NCBI GenBank assembly: GCA_943704525.1
Contig: CALSCQ010000690.1
Span: 1 to 59,065, forward strand
Reading direction: 5' to 3'
Length of the DNA: 59,065 bases
From: Pigoraptor vietnamica
Taxonomy: Eukaryota > Opisthokonta > Filasterea
The translations under genes and the position numbers were made by a program. The notes below the pieces were generated by a model that worked only from the letters and a program-made list of their open reading frames with translations, was not told where the DNA came from and made no database searches. Each line of letters starts with the position of its first letter. Positions within the stretch are counted from its first letter, which is position 1. This document shows positions 10,725 through 22,185 of the stretch, piece after piece.

Positions 10725-10830
10725 CTGTATGTCTGTGAGTCTTGTGTCTGTGTGTGTGTGTGTGCGCGTGTGCGCGTGTACATGTGTGCTTGTGTGCGCG
10801 CGCGTGTTTGTGCGTGCGTGTGTCAGCGGT
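10693..10830. repeat. (GT)n-rich microsatellite
   Basis: A near-continuous GT tract at 10693-10720 is followed by interrupted GT/GC repeats to about 10830. Confidence 0.9.
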
Positions 10831-10919
10831 GGATGGCGTTCGTGCGCATTTGCGGGTATGGCGGTACGACTTCCGTGTCAGCGCTTTCGACTTTGGGATA
10901 GGCCACTTATCCGGGTACG

Positions 10920-12370
10920 CGCTTGAGATGCCGGATCGTATGTGTTCCGCGTCCACGGCCGCAACGTCGACAGCAGCGCGCTAGTCTCGCAGCCATGTGG
11001 ATGGTCCCGATCGACGCGGTTGCCATGATGATGTCGGGCTGGCCTGGGTGGGCGACGACAATTGCACAATTGCCGACGTCTGGCTGTGCAAACTCCAGAC
11101 GATCGCCGGCGGTTCGCATATCCGGTACGCGGACGTCTTTTCGGCCGTCACCCGCCCGCTTGCCACGTCTTCAGCGTCGGGTCGAGCTCGCCGTCTTCGG
11201 ATCGACCATGTTCGGGCGCCAGCAGGCCGTGTTGCAGCTCTTCATGATCATCGGTACCGCCCCTCTACGGGACCATGCCGGTGACATCTTCTCGACCTCG
11301 TCGGCCGCGCGGCGCGTCGAGCGTGTGTCCTGCTCGTCGCAGCGCGCGGCGTCGAGTCCGTGCTCATACAGCTCGGATACGTCCGGCGGGTGCTGAACCC
11401 ACGGCCGTGGCGTTCCTGGGCCGCCGGCGGCCGCAATTATATGCCCGTCCCGGCGCCGTCGCCTGCCGCCGTTGCGGTACACACCGTTTGCCGACAACAT
11501 GGACTACTGGATTGTACCTGCTGGCCGTGATGGCGACGGTCACGGCGATCGCGGCCGCCTGCGACGGTATCGGCATGCTCCGTCGTTTAGCGCGTACTCG
11601 ACGCCCGCCACGAACGCGACCTACAGTGACATGAACACGGTGACCATCGACGGCCCGCCAACATACGGGCGCTTACAAACCCAAGTGCGTCGGACGCCAT
11701 GAAGGAACGAAAGTATGCATGCGCGCGCCACGAGATGCGACCGAGCACGACGCGTGCCAGAGCCGTCTTAGCCGCTCCGAATGGCCGCCGAGATCGGGGC
11801 GTCGGCGAACGCGCCCGGCCGTCTAGAACATGTCGTTGTGCACGGCGGTCATGACGATCATTCAAAGGCGGCGGCACTGTCCGCGGGGACCATACTCCTG
11901 TACGCGATCGGGTTCGTGCTCGAGCCGCTGCCCGAGACGCACGGCCTCGCGCACGTCGCGCCTACAACTGCGTCGCCGGCCGGCGTCCGCCCACTTTCTG
12001 GCCGGTAGACCTGATCGTGAAGCGGCGACTGGCGTGTCCGGGCGCCCCGTGGTTCGGCACCTAGGACGGTGCCGCCGTCCCGCTCGTCAGCCTCTGGACT
12101 GTCGAGTGGATCGCCGCGACGCCGGCAACGAGTACTGGCCATTAACACCGCCATGTCTCGGTCCCCCTGGACGTCGTCGTCGACGGTGAGGCGTTCCGTC
12201 GCAAGCACCTGTTCGAGATGGTTCTGCTCCGACGGCGGTCGCTGCCGCTGATCCGGATCGTCGTTCGTCCGCGCTCGCGCTCGCCGCGTTCGAGCGCCCC
12301 TCTTGATCCTCAAGGGGATCGCGCGCCAAATGCGCCGCCGCGTCGCCGCAATCGCGTGGCCGGGTGCTTA
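10920..12370 (+). pseudogene. Possible decayed multi-pass membrane protein gene
   Basis: This GC-rich block has no long sensible frame, yet several frames give isolated membrane-helix-like stretches on the plus strand. One is LYLLAVMATVTAIAAACDGI (about 11514-11573) and another is AAALSAGTILLYAIGFVLEP (about 11868-11927). Between and before them the frame shifts among all three phases. The order of hydrophobic segments separated by basic loops could be the remains of a polytopic protein such as a receptor, but no family motif is secure. A plain GC-rich spacer is an alternative. Confidence 0.2.
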
Positions 12371-12781
12371 GCCGGCGGCAGCGGGTCCAGGCTGTTACAG
12401 TAGAGAAAGTGCGTTCCTGTGAGCCGGCGCGCATACTGTACATTAGTAACTTCTTTGTGTATGGGCGCGTGACGTGAGTGCCGTGTGTGTGTTAGTGAGA
12501 GAGAGGCCGGGCCGGCGGGGAGACCGGGCGCGCCCGGCGGCGGCGAATTGGCGGCCTAAATTGTAACAAAAACTTAGTGTGGCGACTGTATCACAGTTTC
12601 TGTATATGCGGAACTGTCCGTTGACGCACGTCCTCTCATCCTCATAACATACTTTCGCACAACACGCGCATTCGTACCTCATGGAACTCACATACTTTTA
12701 CTCTACAAGCACTGACACGCAGATACAAACGCGTCGCGCCGGCATTCATGCAAATAACACCACGCTTGCATACACACGGAA

Positions 12782-12803
12782 GTACATTCCGTTCACACAC
12801 ACA

Positions 12804-12893
<90 letters not shown>

Positions 12894-12915
12894 CGGACGT
12901 ACATTCCGTTCACAC
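12782..12915. repeat. (CT)n array bracketed by 17-bp direct repeats
   Basis: A TC/CT dinucleotide array (12805-12892) with a few interruptions is bracketed by two copies of GTACATTCCGTTCACAC at 12782-12798 and 12899-12915. The direct repeats suggest local duplication around the array. Confidence 0.85.
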
Positions 12916-13752
12916 GCACACACATGAATACACACACGCGCAGAAAAACCAGTACACACCGGCACAACATACACCCTACTGGCTGTAAGTGTATGTGTGT
13001 GTGTGTGTGCTGCCTCAGTGCGTGTGTGGTATTAATATGCATCAGTGGTGGCGCGTACGCATGCACACATACACACACACACACACATGAATTCACACAC
13101 ACCACATATGCACTGTGCGTACACACAACACAGACAGACCGCACACACCATACGTACACCGTACACACACAACACAGACAACGCACACACCCACGCACTC
13201 CCTCACTCTCACTCACTCACTCACTCACTCACACACACACACACGCTTAGAGGGGTGCATCATTGATGAGTATGTCAATGTGTGTCATGATTGCACGCAT
13301 GTGCTCTCGCGCACGTATGCTCATGCACAGACGAATATTCACAAAAGGCTCACCGTCCAACGACTCGCACATAGGCACATACGCTGATACAAAGTGACGT
13401 ACGCAAATCGACCACACACCTTCGATACTTATCTCGTCCCCCGGCTGATCCGGCCTTGCAACACTAATAACATGCTCTACTTTTGCCACCATTGTGTACG
13501 TTGTGTGACGTCGCCGAAGCGGCCGTAGCCTGCGTGAACGCCCAAGTGTGGTCTTCGCCACCGCGCCGGTCCCAATACGGGGTGCGCGAACGAATGGCGC
13601 TCCGTGACGCCAAGGTCGGGAAAGTTGATCAGTCCACGTCACGTGATGGGACCTCGATTTTGAATTTTGTACTCGACAAGCCCCCACTGACCGACGGCTC
13701 TGACCCCTGAAACGGCGCGTTTCCTCTCTCTTCTAGTGTTCACTTTTACGGA

Positions 13753-15054
13753 ATGCCGTCGGCGTCACTCTCCACGCCGGCGGCCGCCGCCCCAGGCGAT
13801 ACGCCATCGCGCCGCTCGCGGCAATCAGCAGCTGACTGTCAGTGCGTGAATGGTAGAATCGTTAGTACGACCATCGCCGCCATATTCTTGATCACAGCCC
13901 TTTGCATGCTCGTTGGGCAGACGCTGTCCACTGTGGGCGACAAGGGATGCCAGGAGTCGTTCGTCGGCAGTGCTGCACCATCCGCGCCGGGTGAGTGCAC
14001 TGCCAGCTTCCGTGGCGTATTCGCTCGGCTGCCGTGACACGCGCTGAGTTAACCATAGTCAGATGATCATAAGACGGCGGCATGCTTTGTACATGCTTTG
14101 CATCTTTCCGCGAGACGGATGCCGGGCGTCATGTCAGTCTGTGCATTCAGTTGTCGAGTCAGCGCTGCCCGATGTATCGTGTGCTGTCTCATTTACAAAC
14201 AACAAGTGAACACGCCCAATGACAGTGATGTAAATTTCTCTCCACGTACAGGTCCTGCCGAAGTGAACGGGGAGGCACTACGACCCACGTCGCCGCCAGG
14301 TTCGCTTGCGGAGCGCGCATGCCAGATTCAGGGGGAACTTCCTCCCGCTGAATGGCCGTTTGTCAACGCCGTGTTTGACTATCTAGACGCGTCCGGCGTG
14401 CCATGGTTTGCTTTCGGCGGCTGGGTATTCTGCCTGCTGCGCGCCGGGGCCATTAGCATACGCTTTGAGGGCGTCGACTACGTATGCGACAACGACCTCG
14501 ACATTGCGGTGTACCTTCGAAACGTCAACGACACGTCGGCGTTTTTCCAAGACATGCGCGACCACTTTGCCCGGCGCCCGGACGTTACGGAGCTGCCGCC
14601 ATATCGGATGTGGGCCGCTGTCCAACCGGCAAAGCGCGTTGGGTACGAGCCGGTGATAGTGAACGCCGCACTTACGTTCAGCTACGACGAAGGGCCGCTC
14701 ATCCGTATCGCGGGCAAAGGGCCGGGGTCGTGGTACTATCCACAGAGCGCTGTGTTTCCGCTACGGCAAGCGCTCTTCAACAACCGTACGGTACCCGTGC
14801 CCCGCGACCCCTTGCGCTTCTTCTCCTTCTACCGCCCGTACAAAGTTCCGGCGTCGATGGCGAGGCCCGAGTACGGTCAGGGGTGCATGTCGCTCGCATA
14901 CAACCCATATGCGCTGTTCAAGATGCTCAATATCACCATGGACTTCTCGGACGAGTCTTACAGCCGCATTCGTGCCCTCGAAAAGGGATTCCGGGAGTGC
15001 GCACGAAACCTCGACGCGCTCGGATACGCATCATTTGTCGAATGCTTCGGCTAG
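13753..15054 (+). CDS. LicD/fukutin-related-type phosphotransferase, type II membrane
   Basis: Two exons (13753-13990, 14252-15054; GTGAGT donor, TACAG acceptor) give 346 residues. A hydrophobic anchor lies at about residues 37-58. The luminal part contains WFAFGGWVFCLLRAGAI followed by VCDNDLDIAVYL (acidic cluster D159, D161, D163), the arrangement of LicD/FKTN/FKRP nucleotidyltransferase-fold enzymes (GG..LG..R, then the metal-binding D.D.D). Known family members transfer phosphocholine or ribitol-phosphate from CDP donors onto glycans. A polyol-phosphate or choline-phosphate transfer in the Golgi is therefore plausible here; the donor cannot be told. At 346 residues it is short for a fukutin-related protein. 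It is convergent with O-fucosyltransferase-like copy 2 (165 bp between stops). Confidence 0.65.
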
Positions 15055-15219
15055 CACGACTGACGGTTGGCGGGTTTTTGCCTATTCGGCTGAAATACAC
15101 TGGCCGGCACTGTCTGCTTGCCCGGCCGGTTTGAAGACGTGTCAGTATTCCAGTTAATTGAATGCAGTCGAGAGTGACACAGTGTATGACGCCGTCACAG
15201 CCATCGGAAGCTCTGTCAA

Positions 15220-17789
15220 TCACCAAACAATTGGCTGCACCTTGCCGTACAAAGGCGGCAGCATCGCGGGACGAGAATTACGGCACTCCTCCATGTGGAT
15301 CCGAAGGGCGTGAGCAGTGCGCGAAAACGATGATGCCGACGACATGAAGAATACCTATGTCACGAATCGGCAATAGTCAGTGACCGTCCTCACGACAGTG
15401 CGAATGAAAGTAAACGGTTAATCCATTCCCTCGGTTCTACTAGTCTAACGAACTCAATGCAGCAGCCGGCAATCGTCTGGCTAGGTAGCAAAGTCTGAAG
15501 TGCTGTCTGCCCAATAACGTCAGAATGCTGCTGCTATGTGTGTGTGAAGCCGCAATTATAAGGGCTTCAGGTGCAGGTCTGAGCGCCGTTCAACGTCCCA
15601 CCTCTCCGCACGAAAGTAGCATCTTCTCGATGAGGGCGAATTTGACAGGGTCGACGACGTCCACTTTGTAGCGCGCGCGGTACATCTCCTCGGTCAGGCG
15701 GAACACGCGCAGCCCGGGCATAAGTTCTGCGGATGATGCATTCATTGTCAAAGTCAGCTTTCACGATGGTCAGGAGACAGGGGGGTAGTTCTTCAGTGCT
15801 GTCGTGGCGCCAGGGAAGTCGGGGGTTGGATGGGATGGACAGCGAAACTGAAGTCGACCAATACGGCTCATAATCTCGCCATAAGCCGCCGGCCACGGAC
15901 TCGGCAAAAGAATGCGGGCCGCGCTTTTTTGGTACAACCAATGGCATACACCCTACAGTGTGATAATAGTGAAACACAGCCATACCGTCAAGACGCCGTG
16001 TGAACACTTCCGATGCCTCCGGTCTCCCGTTGGACGCTAAGAACAAGGCCGTTACGTTCGTGCGCATGGCGCCATCGACGATCGCCTCTGGAGCGAGCGT
16101 AATGTTCACACCGCACGCTTGAAATCCGGGTTGGGTCGACTTGGTCACGCAGTACCACGTCAGAAAGTCGCCGAGGCGCAAATGCGCACTGACGTACCTG
16201 GAAGCCGAAAGCACATCATGGAATTTCGCACGATACGGATAAGACAAGCCGCATAGAATTATCAGACGGCCAGATCACCAACTCTGAAGAAAAAAATAAC
16301 GCAGACCGATAATTAATCGCTGTAACCAGCGACTGTAGTGTGGGTTGCATACAAAAATAACGGACATCCGTCCGTGCAAGTGGATGAATGAGGACTGCTT
16401 CTAATTGGCTGCCACGTCCTTTCGGCCGTGAAAACGACGCCAGAATGATTACTTACGGCCGATATTGCGTTGCAATGTCCCTCACGAACGCAATGATATC
16501 CAAGGACGGTCGCAACGATCCCTCTTCAAAGCGCGGGAGGCCGTCCACCGGAAAAACCCTCTGGCCAACAAGCCGCAGTGTCGCGACAACTGGTGCGTCT
16601 AAGAATGGGAGCCCGGCGTGGGAGGACATAAGTGCCGTCACTTTTGGACCCGACAGCCAGATACCCGGCTCGTACCACGAGCTGTTGAGTGCCCTCCAGT
16701 CGCCAGGCTCTGCGTCCCAATACGTGCGCATCGACGCCTGCGTATGCTGTGCTCTCGCAAAATCAGAGGGAAAATGAAAAAGGTCACTTTTGTCAGTCGT
16801 ATTTTAACAGACCACCAACCACAGCGCCGTAAAATACCCGTCACATCAGACGCTTTAGTACTAACAGACGAGACTGTCACAGTGACTGAGGCTGGCTACG
16901 AAACGGAATCAAGCTTGCTGCCCTTTTGCCCTCTCGGTCCCACCTGAAAGACGTCCCCCACAAATGCTGCCGCGGAACACCGGACATTCAATGCGCGCGC
17001 GAGGAGTGGCGCCCACGTTCCGTTGATTTCGGGCACCGGAAACCCATACGCGACCCGCATCATCACGCAGGGCACCTCCCACGGCCGCGCAGAGGGCGGC
17101 GGAGAATCCACGTAGTCGCGCTGTCCAAGCGTCTGTGCCACAGCCGTCGGGTCTACCCCGGACGCCGTCACTTCGTCGCAGAACAGGCGCGAGAACTCGT
17201 CGAGTGACACCAAACGCAATGGCGAGGGCGAGTGGACAGTTAGATTCAGTTCCGCCCTCCGTCGCTCGCACGCCGCAAAGAACGGCGCGATGCTCCCGTC
17301 CGTGTCAAAGTAGTCCGACGTCTTATTCACTGGCGTACCCAACACGTTGCGCAAGCTGGCGCAAAGAAGCGGTTCGACGAGCGACCGCCCGAGCGCGCAC
17401 GCAAGGTTCACCGCCACTTCGAGGGCGCTCAGCTGGTTCGATTGACCCGACTGGCACGTGTCTGCGACGAGGAAACGCTCCGAAGGGTGTCGCGGAATGC
17501 ATCGGCGCCCGACGTCCGAGACTGCAATTGCCTGATTGCGGCCACGCTCGGGCGGAGGTGTCGAACTATCGACTTGCTTCCAACCGCTGCGCCGAGAGAC
17601 CACGTCCCAGGGCCACACGCGCATGGAATTAGACGGCGCGACCTCCTGCAGCTCACTGGCGGTCAAGAAATCGCCGAGAAACACGTTGCCGCGGAGATGG
17701 TCGTCGAGAGACCACACTACACACGCAACCGATAATGCGGCAATAATACTGAGGAGGGCACTGCATAATATAAGGTGGCGCCGACGCAT
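15220..17789 (-). CDS. O-fucosyltransferase-like type II membrane protein, copy 2
   Basis: Five exons on the minus strand (17789-16944, 16746-16457, 16197-15986, 15726-15602, 15354-15220) give 535 residues. Exons 2 to 5 have the same lengths and phases as in copy 1. The signal anchor is near residues 6-26. The stem is about 40 residues longer than in copy 1 and unrelated to it. From CIPRHPSERFLVADTCQSGQ onward the protein is almost identical to copy 1, including the HLRLGDF block; the last exon has MSSASSFSR where copy 1 has MSSESTFSR. Both copies appear intact. It diverges from the GT47-GT49-GT64 gene across only 235 bp. Confidence 0.72.
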
Positions 17790-18024
17790 TTTAAAAACTC
17801 ATGCTGTGTCTTGTGTTCCTCTACTAAGATGAACTCTACGCCGCCCGGACGGTGAGGTGGGGGTCGTCAGAAGTGCGTCAGTAGAATCCTTGCGAGTCAC
17901 GTGAAGTCGATTTGGGGCCAAATGCCGCTGGGACTTGCCGTCTTATCTTATGCCATTTTGTCGATGCCCCAAACACCACCTCTCGACTTCCAGCAGCTGA
18001 GGAGACCGGCAAGAAAGGACCGCG
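17790..18024. promoter_or_regulatory. Short divergent promoter region
   Basis: These 235 bp separate the start codons of O-fucosyltransferase-like copy 2 (leftward) and the three-domain glycosyltransferase (rightward). Both promoters must fit here, which suggests shared control. I recognise no specific element. Confidence 0.45.
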
Positions 18025-21000
18025 ATGAGGTTCGGTGTCTCCCGCTTCGGCGCGCGCCTTGCGGCCGTCGCGGCGGTGCTTCTCATAACCATCTTCAACC
18101 TGCGCCTCTACCAAGCCAGCCGTCAAACGTGCTCGACGGAGGACAGGACGGGCGACCTACTCTCGCGGTTTCGCGGCGCCGCGGTCGACTCGTTCCATGG
18201 GACTCGTCGAGATGCGGATATATCGAGCAGTGCCCGTGGCGTCGCGACCGCCGGGAGTTTGAAGATATTCGTCTACCCGATGCCAGAAGAGTACACCGGC
18301 GCGCTACTCAACGCAAGTCGCTACACTAATCCTGGCCGCATCTGCGTCTGCTGCAACGTATTCTACGGCTCCGAAATTCTACTTCACCAGAATCTGCTCG
18401 AGAGTCCCTATGTGACAGCGGATCCTGAGGAGGCCGACTTCTTCTACGTCCCGGCGTACGTGTCGTGCCTCATCAAGACCGGCGCACGCATAGAGGGTGT
18501 CAACTTGCCCGACCTTCGCGCGACGGCGGCGTTCATGGAGCGCGCGCTCGACCACATTCGTTCGCGCTACCCGTATTGGGACCGGCGCGGTGGCGAGGAT
18601 CACATTTGGGCGTTCACGCAGGGCTACGGCGCGCACCTCTTCGGCGATGTCTCCAAGATCCGTCGTTCGATTTTCCTCGTGACGAACGGACAGTACTCGG
18701 AGCACGTCTTCCAGCCGTGGAAGGACGTTGTGATTCCGGGGATCTTTAGGTTGACGCCCGTCTACATGGACTCGAAGGGTCCGGCGTTTTCGGACCGTCG
18801 CGTGTTGGCGTTCTGGGGAGGGACGCTGCTGAACGACACGCTGTACAGCAGCGGTATCCGACAATACGTGTACGAACATTTTCGCAACGAGCCCGACTTT
18901 CGCTTCCAAGTGAGTCAAGGAAAGTGGGGCGACGTTTTCACGCCGATGCGCGACGCCATCTTCTGCCTGTGTCTCGAGGGGTGGTGGGCGTGGACGCCGC
19001 GGCCATACGAGGCCATTTTGAGCGGTTGTATTCCGGTGCTGGTGTCGGACGACCTCGAGTACCCGTTCGAGCGGTTCGTGGACTGGCGCACGCTGTCCGT
19101 GAAGATTTCGCCGCAGCGTATATCTGAGCTTCCGGCAATTCTGCGCGGGATCTCGAAGGAGTCGATCGCGTCAATGCAGGCGGCGCTCGTTCGAAACTGG
19201 CGCGCATTCCATTTTACGCCCCGGTACGAGCCGGGGTTTGCAACCGACATGGTCCTGTGGGAGTTGTCTCGCAAGGCGGCCGTGCTGCGTCCGGCAGTGG
19301 GCCGAGGACGCCGGCGTGAGTATGAGGAGGAGTGGGGCGCCCACGAGCCAGCGGGTGAAGCGCCGCCGATGGTTGGCCCTGCCCGACGCCGCGGAACGTA
19401 CTCGAAGTCGGCGCCCATTTCGTTCATCCTAGCTCCAAAGGTGCGCTTGCCTACTGTAATGTGCCCGACTTTGTGAGCGTGAGTGCAGTAAGATGTTGTA
19501 ATCTTATTCAAGTCGCAAACTCAGAAAATAATCATTATACCCCACCCCACCCCTTCTTTTCGTTTCAGAGCCAGTGCGACCCAACAGACCCGTTGAAGGT
19601 GCGCTCACCAAAGGCGCGCAACCGTACGCATTGTCACGGCGCCGTACGCGCACTCTCGGGCGGGCGTACATGCACGCGCCCGCTCAATTTTTCCGTCGGA
19701 ATGATGCCAAACGATCGCCGGCTGTACGCCCATCCCTACGAGCGCACGTTCGCAATCCATGCGGGCGCCATCTTGTCGAGCGAAGGCGCGTTTTTACGGT
19801 CGGCAGAGGGACACGGCGCCCGGAGGCGCACCATTACGGTGGCGATGCAGGCGACGGTTGACCGAGTGTTTGTGAACCTTCCTCGGTTCATCAACGCCTG
19901 GCAAGGCCCCGTGTCGATTGCCGTGCTCGTCGGCGACTCGGAGAATGACATCGAGGCCGTGCGGACGCTTGTGCGCGGCTCGCCTCTCCTTCAACGCTAC
20001 GTCGACGTGCACTTCGTGCAGCGCCACGGCCACAGCAGCCGTGACCCGACGTCGTTTTACCCGGTCAACTTTCTGCGCAACGTCGCAATCCAGCAGGTGC
20101 AGACGGACTGGCTCATGGTTCTCGACGTGGACGTGATGCCAAGCTCGTGCATGGAGGCGTTTATGGAGCAAGTGGAGGATGCGGACAGGCAGTATGCGCG
20201 CGCGTACGTCGAGGGTGACTGTCCGGGACTCCTCGCTTTCATTGCGCCGGCGGTCGAATTTCTCGGCTCCAATTCAACAGTGCTGCGGGAGCTCGAGGCG
20301 AGGCACCGCCCCGGCGAGTGCACGCTCGTCTCGAAGAGCGACTGCGTCGCCGCGCTGCAGGACGGCCGCCTGCGTCCGATGCACATGTATTTTCCACCCG
20401 CGTACATGCCGACAGATTACATCAAATGGATGGGAGCGGCCGGGCCGTACGAAGTGGCTTACACCGTCCGCTTTGAGCCGTACTACGTCGTCCGCACGGG
20501 CGCGCCGCTCTTCAACGACTCGTTCGTGGACCGCGGCGGCAACTTTGCGCAGCAGGTTTTCCACATGTACGCGGCGGGTTATCGCTTCGTCGTGTTGTCG
20601 GATGTCTTCACGATCGACATCCCACACGACGTGCACCAGCGTGCGGCGTCCGCATTTCGGCTGCCGTCGACCCTGTGGCCCGAATTTGTCGCTTACTCTG
20701 CTACGATGTACGGCGTGTCGCCAGAGCGAGGGAAGGCGGTGGGAAAGGAATACGACGCGTACAAGGCGGTCCTCTTCAAGGAGGTTGCGAAGTTCCCGAA
20801 CACGTTCTACGACGCCGCCGTGCGCAAGAACATTCTGCTAACAAGCGCGCGCGGAATCACCGAGGAGGTGAGTTTGGGAGTGGCAACGGAAGGAAATGAT
20901 CGAGCTTGTCAACGACAGTTAGTGCCTCTGCTGAAGCACTTTGCTAACACCCTTCCATTTTGCAGGAGGGCGATAAGGCCAAGTACACGATCATCATTGC

Positions 21001-21718
21001 GGCGACGGGGCGCACAACGATCCTCGAAAGCAGTCTGCGCGCGTACTGCCAGCTGCCGTCGCTGTGGGGCATTGTGATTGTCTGGAACTCGAATGGCGGC
21101 GCGCCCGACCCAGACGATTTCGTGACGCAGTGCCCGGTCCCGCTCTACATACGGCCGCAGGCGAGGGACATGCCGAGCAATCGGTACCGGCCCGAGAACC
21201 TGCCGCCGAGCGCGCCCAACGCCGTGTTCATCGTCGACGACGACATCGTGGTGGACTCGCAGGCGATTGAGTTTGCCTTCCGGGCGTGGCTGTCGCAGCA
21301 GGATCGCATCGTCGGCTTCATTCCACTCGGAGTGGAGAAAGTGTCGACGTCGCAGTGGTCGTGCGTGGAGCGGCGGCCCGACGACGGACAGCCGTACCAC
21401 ATGGTGCTGATTGGCGCGGCGTTTTTGCACAAGAAGCACTTCGACACGTACCTGCGTGCACCCGAGGCCGTTCGAAAGCTCGTGGACGAGACGAGGGCGT
21501 GCGACGACATCGCCATGGGCTTCGCCGTCGCGTTGCAAACGCAACAGCCGCCAACGCTTGTGGACGGCCAAGTCACGCGACAATCGCAGGAAACTGTAGC
21601 CAGCGACAGCGTCCGAGGCAGTTGCGTCACGCAATTTGTGACGGTGTACGGGAAGAGTCCCCTTGTACCGGGGGACTCCATCCTCCGTTCTTTTGCCGGC
21701 TCGAGTACCCTCCCGTAG
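18025..21718 (+). CDS. Three-domain glycosyltransferase fusion GT47-GT49-GT64
   Basis: Three exons (18025-19440, 19569-20867, 20966-21718), all phase 0, give 1155 residues. An anchor lies at about 9-28. Residues about 75-420 are an exostosin GT47 domain (FVYPMPEEY, ADFFYVPAY, RPYEAILSGCIPVLVSDDLE). Residues about 500-890 are a LARGE/B4GAT1-type GT49 domain (YPVNFLRNVAIQQV, LMVLDVDVMPS with DVD 658-660, then RFEPYYVVRTGAPLFNDSF and VLSDVFTIDIPH). Residues about 910-1155 are an EXT-type GT64 domain (YTIIIAATGRTTILESSLRA, VFIVDDDIVVDS with DDD 996-998, late CDDIAMGFAVA). Animal EXT proteins join GT47 to GT64, and LARGE joins GT8 to GT49; I know of no EXT-like chain with GT49 in the middle. Introns fall close to the domain borders. 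All three domains keep their key motifs. It probably acts in the Golgi on a polysaccharide. Confidence 0.85.
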
Positions 21719-22185
21719 CTGGCGTACCCGCACACGGCTGCCGCATATTAAAAGTACGCACTTGTAAGGACCAAAGATCGTTGCCTGCATACGAACAACA
21801 GGCGGCCTGGCATAGTCGGTGCTCGTTTCGGTGATATGTGCGCACGGCAAGTCTCTTGATGTGCGCACGGCAAGTCTCTTGACTACTGCCAGTGTGCGCA
21901 AGATGCGGTTGGCTCAGAACAACTTGCGCACGCACGCTTTAAGTTGCCTCAAGCCTATTGGACACAATAAACAGCGGCCTCCAGCAGCTCAACGCCGCCG
22001 TCTACAATGCATTGAGACACGAGTGAGGATTGCTTAATCACGCGACAATGCGTCCCAGCTTCAATTCCTGTGCGCGCGCCTACTATTTGCTAGTGGACGG
22101 GACGGTCGGGTTTTACGCTCTTGTATGTGCATTATGCAAACGACGAAATTTTCACAGCTAACGCGGACGCAACGCGGTGCCTCTG
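21719..22185. other. Convergent intergenic region with a 23-bp tandem duplication
   Basis: Between the tail-to-tail glycosyltransferase genes. It contains two exact tandem copies of a 23-bp unit starting ATGTGCGCACGGCAAG (21836-21858, 21859-21881). An AATAAA at about 21965-21970 could end the upstream transcript. No gene seen. Confidence 0.6.

Larger units (their letters stand above)
10017..13752. other. Gene-poor region: microsatellites and degraded coding-like DNA
   Basis: No intact gene. From left to right it holds unique DNA to about 10680, a (GT)n-rich block at 10693-10830, a very GC-rich block at about 10920-12370 with coding-like but discontinuous frames, a TC array at 12805-12892, and CA tracts at 13066-13087 and 13230-13244. 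The longest frames are either dinucleotide translations or Arg-rich products of GC-rich DNA. The LicD-like promoter should lie at the right end. Confidence 0.6.

Noticed and set aside
12681-13250. 189-codon frame of Ser/Leu and Thr/His repeats
   Set aside because: It is a translation of the CT and CA arrays, not a protein.
17434-17460. GGTTCGATTGACCC resembling a tRNA T-arm
   Set aside because: It lies inside exon 1 of O-fucosyltransferase-like copy 2, and no tRNA cloverleaf can be drawn around it.
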